Shown here in pieces: positions 33,383 through 38,200 of a DNA stretch of 38,200 nucleotides; within the stretch, counting starts at the first letter, position 1; each line of letters begins with the position of its first letter. Location: positions 1 to 38,200 of the forward strand of contig JACNLP010000018.1 in assembly GCA_014381465.1 (NCBI GenBank), read 5' to 3'. Under the pieces are notes generated by a model. The model was not told the DNA's origin and searched no databases. It saw only the letters and a program-made list of their open reading frames with translations. The DNA comes from Flavobacteriales bacterium. GTDB taxonomy: Bacteria > Bacteroidota > Bacteroidia > Flavobacteriales > BACL11. The translations under genes and the position numbers were made by a program.

Positions 33383-33419
33383 ATTGATTAATTCGATAAT
33401 GTAACAATTGAAAAAAATA

Positions 33420-33427
33420 TATATTTG
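33420..33427 (+). promoter_or_regulatory. -7 element of the M48 protease gene
   Basis: TATATTTG on the plus strand. A GTG lies four bases after it (33432), the same spacing as at rsgA, but that GTG is not in frame with the protease at the present repeat number. Confidence 0.5.
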
Positions 33428-33460
33428 TGCTGTGCAAAACTTTAATACAATATTAAGTAA

Positions 33461-34504
33461 GGTAATAAAACAATTCTCATTTTTGCAATACGCAATACGC
33501 AATACGCAATACGCAATACGCAAGTAATATTAGTTTTTCTTTTTAGTTCCTCCTCATCTTATTCTCAGGATTTAATTGTAGATTTAAATGGAAATGAATC
33601 TCAAGTTGAAATAATTAGCATTAGTTTTGATAAGATTAAGTACAAAAAATTAAACAATCTAAACGGACCTACATACTCTAAAAACAAGTCAAGATTATTG
33701 CTTTACCAAGAAGAAGGGAAAAAAAAGATAATTTGTAAAGATTACTTAACTAACCCTAAACCAACTCAAAATAACATTGTTCCTGTAAGTTTAAGGGAGC
33801 AGAATATAGGTTCTAATTTTGCAATAAGTTCATCAGAAAAGGAATATTTCTCAGCAATCTCTAAATCAACTATTATTGCTGGAACAGTTCATAATGAAAG
33901 GATTGATAGAATTACAGAAAAACTAATTTCCGAGTATGTTAATTTTTGCAATAAATATGGATTTTCTGGTAGAATAGAGGGTATGAATTTTCAAGTTAAT
34001 ATCTTGAATCTTGATGAGTGGAATGCATTATGTTATGCTGGAGGGCAAATATTTGTTAATTTAGGATTAATAAACGAATCAGCAAATGATGATGAGATTG
34101 CTGCTGTAATTGCACATGAAATTGCACACGCGATTTCTTGGCATACGTCTGAGAAAATATATGAGCAATATTTGGATTATTTATATCTAAATAATGCTGT
34201 AACTACAGCTTATCAATATGGAGGGACTTATTTTGGGGATAAAGTGAATAGCTTTATGTCAAACAGATTTGTATATGATTTTCTCTATCCTTTTAGTAGA
34301 GATGCGGAGACTGAAGCAGATTTGATTGGAGTTGTTATGATGGCACGAGCTGGATATAATCCATATAGTGCAATTGATGTTTGGATTGACAAACCTAGTA
34401 GGAATGAATATTATAGTACACATCCTTCTCCAGAAACCAGAGTAAATGATATATCAAATTTTATAAAGTCATTTGAATTTAAAGTATTAACTAAATATTA
34501 TTAA
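33461..34504 (+). CDS. Secreted M48-family metalloprotease; start disrupted by a heptamer repeat
   Basis: The protease frame is open from 33461 but holds no ATG, GTG or TTG before a TTG at 33698. The product clearly extends upstream of 33698: codons from 33524 read VILVFLFSSSSYSQD, the end of a signal peptide, then LIVDLNGNESQVEIISISFDKIKYKKLNNLNGPTYSKNK-like sequence shared with the next gene. The stretch before it (KTILIF) looks like the start of the same signal peptide, but is split from it by five GCAATAC repeats. The catalytic domain has AHEIAHAISWH (zinc ligands, first His codon at 34115) and the third ligand Glu in ETEADLIG, then HPSPETRVNDI. It would be a periplasmic or lipid-face peptidase. 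It may be phase-variable or broken. The next gene follows after 2 bases. Confidence 0.75.
   Translation, partial: GNKTILIFAIRNTQYAIRNTQVILVFLFSSSSSYSQDLIVDLNGNESQVEIISISFDKIKYKKLNNLNGPTYSKNKSRLLLYQEEGKKKIICKDYLTNPKPTQNNIVPVSLREQNIGSNFAISSSEKEYFSAISKSTIIAGTVHNERIDRITEKLISEYVNFCNKYGFSGRIEGMNFQVNILNLDEWNALCYAGGQIFVNLGLINESANDDEIAAVIAHEIAHAISWHTSEKIYEQYLDYLYLNNAVTTAYQYGGTYFGDKVNSFMSNRFVYDFLYPFSRDAETEADLIGVVMMARAGYNPYSAIDVWIDKPSRNEYYSTHPSPETRVNDISNFIKSFEFKVLTKYY
33485..33519. repeat. Heptamer tandem repeat (GCAATAC x5)
   Basis: Five perfect copies of GCAATAC followed by a partial GCAA. The period of 7 is not a multiple of 3, so each copy gained or lost shifts the reading frame of the M48 protease signal peptide that follows. 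Confidence 0.97.
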
Positions 34505-34506
34505 AA

Positions 34507-35259
34507 ATGAAGAAGATCTTATTACTACTACTAATGATTGTGTCAGTAAACACATTCGCACAAGATGAATTAATTTATAGAGATGGAGATACTTATGAAG
34601 TTAAGGTGATTGAAATCACAGATACAGAAGTGAAGTATAGAAAATGGAATAATTTGAATGGACCTATTTATACTGAATCTCAGTCAGAATTATTTATGCT
34701 AATTTTTGAGAATGGTGAGAAAGAAGTTTTTGAAAATGAAAATAAATCACGAAATAAAAGTAAAATTTCTACAAATGCTTTTGGTGGAGATTTTTTTAGT
34801 AGTGGCGAGTATGGAAGAAGAATGACTTCAATTAGTCCATTGCATTTAATAGGTGGTGGATTAACTACTTATCATGAGATATTTAATCAAAGGAAAACTA
34901 AAAGAAGTATAAGAATTCCTTTAATGATTTCCTTAGTTTCAGTAGATCATGATTTATATGATTATTACTATATGACAGGAGTGGATCATAAATACTACCC
35001 TACTAAACATGCAGGTAAAATAAAGGGGTATATTGGAAATTCTTTTATGGTTGGTGTAATTGTTGATGAATATATTTACTATGGTAGTAAGCGGAAAGAA
35101 ACTTGGGAAATAATTAATGAAAAATTTATTGCAGGGGTTAATTTTCATTTCACACCAAAAGTAGCGCTTGCTCTAGAAGGTGGAGTTGGTATAGGAATTG
35201 TCGGAGAAAAGTTTTATACGCCCTTTCATATAAATTTGAACTTAGGTTTCAGATATTAA
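34507..35259 (+). CDS. Barrel-like outer membrane protein with the same N-terminal domain as the M48 protease
   Basis: The 250-aa precursor has a signal peptide (KKILLLLLMIVSVNTFAQ, cut before DE). Residues about 20-75 (LIYRDGDTYEVKVIEITDTEVKYRKWNNLNGPIYTESQSELFMLIFENGEKEVF) match the corresponding region of the upstream protease. A short Lys/Asn/Ser linker leads to a C-terminal half of alternating strands ending NLNLGFRY, which looks like a small outer-membrane barrel. Starting 2 bases after the protease gene, it is surely co-transcribed. Function unknown; the shared domain suggests that both bind the same partner or surface. Confidence 0.75.
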   Translation: MKKILLLLLMIVSVNTFAQDELIYRDGDTYEVKVIEITDTEVKYRKWNNLNGPIYTESQSELFMLIFENGEKEVFENENKSRNKSKISTNAFGGDFFSSGEYGRRMTSISPLHLIGGGLTTYHEIFNQRKTKRSIRIPLMISLVSVDHDLYDYYYMTGVDHKYYPTKHAGKIKGYIGNSFMVGVIVDEYIYYGSKRKETWEIINEKFIAGVNFHFTPKVALALEGGVGIGIVGEKFYTPFHINLNLGFRY

Positions 35260-35491
35260 CTTCTGCATTATCCTAGTTGCTTCCTGAACCCTCTCATCTC
35301 CCTTCACGACAAAATAAGTGTGTCCCAAATTTTCTAATTCTTGCTTGTATATTTCAAAAAGTTCAACCCTGTCATTCGGATTTTCTCTTTGTGGGTGGGC
35401 TTCCCAAGGAATGTCTGGTTTGCATAAAAGGTAAATTCGCTTTTCTAATTTTTGTTTCTCTATTTGTTCCAAAATCCATTTATTGCTATTA
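35242..35491 (-). pseudogene. Fragment of a NadR-like kinase gene (3' end only)
   Basis: The minus strand encodes KWILEQIEKQKLEKRIYLLCKPDIPWEAHPQRENPNDRVELFEIYKQELENLGHTYFVV-like sequence, matching the last about 80 residues of the intact kinase at 36888-37427; by eye the central about 180 bases are about 90 percent identical. Homology stops abruptly at about 35491, where unrelated sequence with a stop codon follows. P-loop and core are missing, so it is non-functional. The last 15 or so residues (EATRIMQKLISET) differ from the intact copy, so this is a diverged copy or a remnant of a second kinase gene. Its end overlaps the convergent barrel gene by 18 bases. Confidence 0.8.
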
Positions 35492-35673
35492 CTCGCCTAC
35501 AGTTATAATAAGTATTATGAACTTGACACCAAAGCAATGATTGAATTAAAAAAGAATCGTTTCTTACTTAAAGTTTCTCGAATTTGTGCTTACAATCGTG
35601 AAAATATTCTCATCTTACTCATCTAGTAATTTGGATTTGTTTCTAAAAATGCTTTTTATGTAACGCAAAATTG
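35492..35673. other. Remnant sequence next to the kinase fragment
   Basis: On the plus strand an open stretch from about 35492 to a TAG at 35624-35626 encodes a Lys/Leu/Ile-rich peptide (MIELKKNRFLLKVSRIC within it). It has no convincing start and no relative I recognise; it may be the 3' end of a lost gene brought in with the rearrangement. Confidence 0.3.
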
Positions 35674-35681
35674 TATATTTG
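35674..35681 (+). promoter_or_regulatory. -7 element of the AAA_14 ATPase gene
   Basis: TATATTTG, 21 bases before the ATG at 35703. It overlaps the in-frame TTG at 35679, which therefore cannot be the start. Confidence 0.5.
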
Positions 35682-35702
35682 TTGCTTAATAAAAAGAGCA
35701 TT

Positions 35703-36896
35703 ATGAATACTTTAAGAGAAAAACACAATCTTTATATCAATAAAATTCAAACTGATTTTGTTAGAGATTACATCAATCATTTTCCTTGGGATGAGCAGCT
35801 AATTGGTATAAGAGGATCAAGAGGAGTAGGGAAAACTACTCTTTTGTTTCAGTATATAAAATCAACTTATGGTTTGTCGGAAAAAGCACTTTATATATCC
35901 TTAGATGATTTGTACTTTATTGAAAATACCCTTAGTGATTTTGCAGCTTCATTTGTGCAAAAAGGAGGTGAACATTTGTTTATAGATGAGGTGCATAAAT
36001 ATGAGAATTGGGCTATTGAAATAAAAAATATTTATGACCAATATGATGAATTAAAAGTAGTTTTTACTGGCTCATCATTATTGGAAATATTAAACTCAAA
36101 AGCCGACTTAAGCAGAAGAGCATTAGTTTTTGAAATGCAGGGATTGTCATTCCGAGAATTTTTAGCATTAAAATACGATAAACTATTTAAATCTTATGAT
36201 TTAGAGCAGCTACTAGAAGAGTCTCAGAGTATTAGTGCATTAATTAATTCAGAAATAAAACCATTACAATATTTTACTGAGTATCTGAAATCAGGTTATT
36301 ACCCCTTTTTTAAAAAGGAAAATGAATTTTATTATCAAAGATTAAGGGAAGTTGTTAGTTTAATTATAGAAATTGAATTACCTACTCAAAGGAAAATTGC
36401 AGTTTCAAAAATTAAAAAAGTGAAGCAATTGCTTTTTATCATTGCGCAATCAGTACCTTTTAAGCCAAATATTAAAAAATTATCCGAAAGAATTGGAATT
36501 ACTAGAAACACGCTTGTGGAATATCTTAATAGTTTAACGGATGCAAATTTAATACAGGATTTGAATAAAGATACTTTTGGAATAAGTCTGTTGCAAAAGC
36601 CAGATAAAATTTATTTAGAAAACACTAATCTTTCTTATGCGCTTTCATTGGATGTCCCCAATAAAGGGAACATTAGAGAGACTTTTTTTTACAATCAATT
36701 GAAGAAAAATAATTCGCTTACATACCCAGAAAAAGGTGATTTTTTAGTTAATAATAAATATTTATTTGAGGTTGGTGGTAGGAGTAAAACAGCCAAGCAA
36801 ATATCAGGGGTTAAAAATTCGTATTTAGCCTTAGATGATATAGAGTTTTCAGATGGAAAAAAGATCCCTTTATGGCTTTTTGGATTTCTATATTAG
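35703..36896 (+). CDS. AAA_14/DUF4143 family ATPase
   Basis: From the ATG at 35703 the product has 397 aa. The P-loop GSRGVGKT is at 38-45, Walker B HLFIDEVHKYENW at about 92-104, sensor 1 VVFTGSS at about 119-125. After a winged-helix-like part (LSERIGITRNTLVEYLNSL) the C-terminal region holds FLVNNKYLFEVGGRSKTAKQISG, the DUF4143 segment that resembles a nuclease-like fold. These ATPases are widespread, scattered genes with no settled function, often found in variable regions. The gene lies between a kinase-gene fragment and the intact kinase gene, and its end overlaps the latter by 9 bases; it looks inserted. Base composition is like its neighbours. Confidence 0.88.
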   Translation: MNTLREKHNLYINKIQTDFVRDYINHFPWDEQLIGIRGSRGVGKTTLLFQYIKSTYGLSEKALYISLDDLYFIENTLSDFAASFVQKGGEHLFIDEVHKYENWAIEIKNIYDQYDELKVVFTGSSLLEILNSKADLSRRALVFEMQGLSFREFLALKYDKLFKSYDLEQLLEESQSISALINSEIKPLQYFTEYLKSGYYPFFKKENEFYYQRLREVVSLIIEIELPTQRKIAVSKIKKVKQLLFIIAQSVPFKPNIKKLSERIGITRNTLVEYLNSLTDANLIQDLNKDTFGISLLQKPDKIYLENTNLSYALSLDVPNKGNIRETFFYNQLKKNNSLTYPEKGDFLVNNKYLFEVGGRSKTAKQISGVKNSYLALDDIEFSDGKKIPLWLFGFLY

Positions 36897-37427
36897 ATTT
36901 AAGATTTCTGAAATACTTTTCTCAACTCTACTCTCTCCCTCTACAACAAAATAAGTGTGCCCTAAATTTTCTAACTCTTGCTTGTGTATTTCAAAAAGTT
37001 CCTCCCTGTCGTTTGGATTTTCTCTTTGTGGGTCTGCTTCCCAAGGAATATCTGGTTTACATAAAAGGTAAATTCGCTTTTCTGATTTTTGTTTTTCTAT
37101 TTGCTCAATAATCCATTTATCGCAATTACCGTATTTGTAATTACTCCAAATTTTAATGGTGATAAGGTCAGTATCGTGTAGGGATAGTTTGTGGTTTGTG
37201 GTTTGTGGTTTGTGGTTTCCACCTTCTGACTCCTGTATTCTGTATTCTGACTTAAATTGTCCTTCTGCAATTTTAATTAAATCATTTTGATTGTATTCTC
37301 TTTCTAAATTAGTTAGAAATTCCCTTGCATACTCTTTGCTAAAAGGAATATTAAAGTGCTCGGAAAGTGCTTTGCAGACTGTTGTTTTTCCGCTACTTTC
37401 AGGGCCTGTTGCAATAATTTTAAGCAT
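36888..37427 (-). CDS. NadR-like nucleoside kinase (AAA_28 ATPase)
   Basis: The 179-aa protein from the ATG at 37425-37427 has the P-loop GPESSGKT (8-15), KEYAREFL and DTDLITIKIWSNYKYG, the pattern of the ribosylnicotinamide-kinase part of NadR. Its start overlaps the end of the pnuC-like gene by 8 bases (ATGCTTAA), so the pair is translationally coupled. The likely job is to trap an imported nucleoside-like vitamin by phosphorylation: nicotinamide riboside by family, or thiamine by the nearby TPP-controlled receptor. Between GQ and DTDL it holds about ten extra residues (ESEGGNHKPQTTNHK) encoded by heptamer repeats. The open frame extends to a TTG at 37472, which is unlikely because it lies deep inside the upstream gene. 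Confidence 0.85.
   Translation of the reverse strand: MLKIIATGPESSGKTTVCKALSEHFNIPFSKEYAREFLTNLEREYNQNDLIKIAEGQFKSEYRIQESEGGNHKPQTTNHKLSLHDTDLITIKIWSNYKYGNCDKWIIEQIEKQKSEKRIYLLCKPDIPWEADPQRENPNDREELFEIHKQELENLGHTYFVVEGESRVEKSISEILNLI
37187..37256. repeat. Heptamer repeat inside the kinase gene
   Basis: GTTTGTG occurs four times in tandem (37187-37214), followed by degenerate heptamers including two TGTATTC copies (about 37233-37247). On the coding strand this reads as CACAAAC repeats, matching the AACCACA heptamers after murA. Confidence 0.85.
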
Positions 37428-38016
37428 CTTTTGGCATAATTTTAAGCCATCTGAAATAACCAAAAATGGCAATGATAGTATAAGCTAAAAATAGGAGGGA
37501 GGTAAGGTGTAAGTCCCTGCTGAAATAAAGGTAAACCGATACAGCATCAATCACTATCCAATAGAGCCAATTTCCTAGTATCTTTTTAGCCACCATAAAA
37601 GTAGCAAAAATGGAAAATACGGTAGTAAAGGAGTCAACTAAAGGCATGGCTGCATTAGTGTAAGTGGTAAAATAAAAGCCCATTAAAAATGTAAGTATTG
37701 CACCTATTCCTAAGATGAGTAGGTGTTTGCTGCTACTCCATTCACTTATCTGTAGTTCTTGCTCTTTTTTATTCCAATGATGATAGCCGTATCCTGCCAT
37801 AAAAAGGTAAAAAACTTGCAATCCTGTTTCTGGGTAGAGTTGAGCGGTAAAACAAATATAAATATAAAGAATAACACTAATTGCTGCCGCTCCCCAGCAC
37901 CATATATTTTGTTTTGCAGCCAAAATCACATAGATAACAGAAAACAATACTGCAAAACTCTCGATAAAACTCCAGTTAAAATTGAGGTGACTAAAAAATT
38001 GAATTATTTCGTGCAT
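37420..38016 (-). CDS. PnuC-family vitamin transporter
   Basis: The 198-aa inner-membrane protein has seven hydrophobic helices: about 18-33, 38-56, 62-80, 98-116, 122-142, 146-162 and 168-188. The pattern WCWGAAAISVILYIYICF, GLQVFYLFMAGYGYHHWNK and NWLYWIVIDAVSVYLYF is that of PnuC/PnuT facilitators, which take up nicotinamide riboside or thiamine and rely on a cytoplasmic kinase to trap it. The kinase overlaps it downstream. No TPP riboswitch is seen upstream, so NR and thiamine both remain possible. A TATTTTTG element lies about 11 bases before the ATG. Confidence 0.9.
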   Translation of the reverse strand: MHEIIQFFSHLNFNWSFIESFAVLFSVIYVILAAKQNIWCWGAAAISVILYIYICFTAQLYPETGLQVFYLFMAGYGYHHWNKKEQELQISEWSSSKHLLILGIGAILTFLMGFYFTTYTNAAMPLVDSFTTVFSIFATFMVAKKILGNWLYWIVIDAVSVYLYFSRDLHLTSLLFLAYTIIAIFGYFRWLKIMPKDA

Positions 38017-38026
38017 AAAGTTGAGT

Positions 38027-38034
38027 CAAAAATA
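38027..38034 (-). promoter_or_regulatory. -7 element of the pnuC-kinase operon
   Basis: TATTTTTG on the minus strand, giving a leader of only a few bases before the ATG at 38016. Confidence 0.5.
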
Positions 38035-38044
38035 CGAATTTGTA

Positions 38045-38052
38045 TAAGTTTG
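38045..38052 (+). promoter_or_regulatory. Possible divergent -7 element at the window edge
   Basis: TAAGTTTG fits TAnnTTTG on the plus strand, but no gene follows within the window. Confidence 0.3.
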
Positions 38053-38103
38053 CACAGAAAATTAGACTTTAGTATTAAAATATTAGATAATTAATAAAAA
38101 ATG

Positions 38104-38134
38104 TTGTCATCCTGAATAAATTAAAGGATCTTGT
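38104..38134. repeat. GTCATCCTGAA-type interspersed element, one end
   Basis: TTGTCATCCTGAATAAATT followed by AAAGGATCTTG matches the left ends of the elements at 30902 and 16193. The other end is not visible. Confidence 0.5.
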
Positions 38135-38200
38135 TTTTAAGCATTGCTGTGTTCAACTGATAAATGCAACACAATATTTATTTAGTTTTTCTCGGGGACT

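Noticed and set aside
35679-35702. TTG start for the AAA_14 ATPase
   Set aside because: The TTG overlaps the predicted -7 promoter element; the ATG at 35703 is the sensible start.
35242-37427. Insertion sequence or integron carrying the ATPase
   Set aside because: No transposase, integrase, terminal inverted repeats or short target duplication is visible; the flanking repeat is a gene fragment.
37428-37472. TTG start for the NadR-like kinase inside the pnuC-like gene
   Set aside because: The ATG at 37425-37427 leads directly into the P-loop strand MLKIIATGPESSGKT as in the family and gives a normal 8-base coupling overlap.

Overview
The window is about 38 kb of AT-rich chromosomal DNA from a member of the Bacteroidota, most likely a Flavobacteriales-type bacterium. 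This is inference from several signs: -7 promoter elements of the form TAnnTTTG, no Shine-Dalgarno sequences, a metalloprotease ending in a type IX secretion sorting tail, a DUF4290 gene directly before murA, a TPP-riboswitch-controlled TonB receptor, and signal peptides ending in the S/A-x-A/S-Q-D/N style of this phylum. Most of it is an ordinary housekeeping region, dense and little disturbed; the right end (about 33.2-38.2 kb) is more plastic.

Layout. 1-272: two tRNA genes (Gly-GCC, Leu-UAA) on the minus strand with their own promoter. 273-5156: mutS, a divergent SPOUT RNA methyltransferase, and an OmpA-family protein. 5324-9059: an OmpA/TPR lipoprotein, a sulfotransferase broken by a one-base frameshift, and a folK-deoxynucleoside kinase pair. 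9157-18449: alaS, DUF4290-murA, a TlpA-like thioredoxin, grpE-dnaJ (behind a sequence matching a sigma-54 promoter), and a two-gene ABC exporter. 18762-22307: two outer-membrane barrel proteins with strong terminators, and a secreted M43-like metalloprotease. 22460-30815: rplU-rpmA, then a tightly overlapping chain serS-TPR protein-DUF4286-rsmA-mgtE, then a hydroxyacid dehydrogenase (TTG start) and rsgA (apparently leaderless, GTG start). 30974-33368: a TonB-dependent receptor preceded by a clear TPP riboswitch. 33420-38016: an M48 metalloprotease whose signal-peptide region is interrupted by five copies of a 7-bp repeat, a barrel-like partner sharing its N-terminal domain, a kinase-gene fragment, an AAA_14/DUF4143 ATPase, and a pnuC-like transporter with its coupled NadR-like kinase.

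The most unusual theme is short repeats with a 7- or 8-base period. Octamers related to TAATTTGG sit just after four genes, and in two cases the repeat supplies the stop codon. Heptamers related to AACCACA/AACTAAC follow three of these. Other heptamer arrays lie inside or at the start of two coding regions, where copy-number change would shift the reading frame. A second repeat family with GTCAT...ATGAC ends occurs about four times between genes. I see no CRISPR array, prophage, insertion sequence or rRNA operon.
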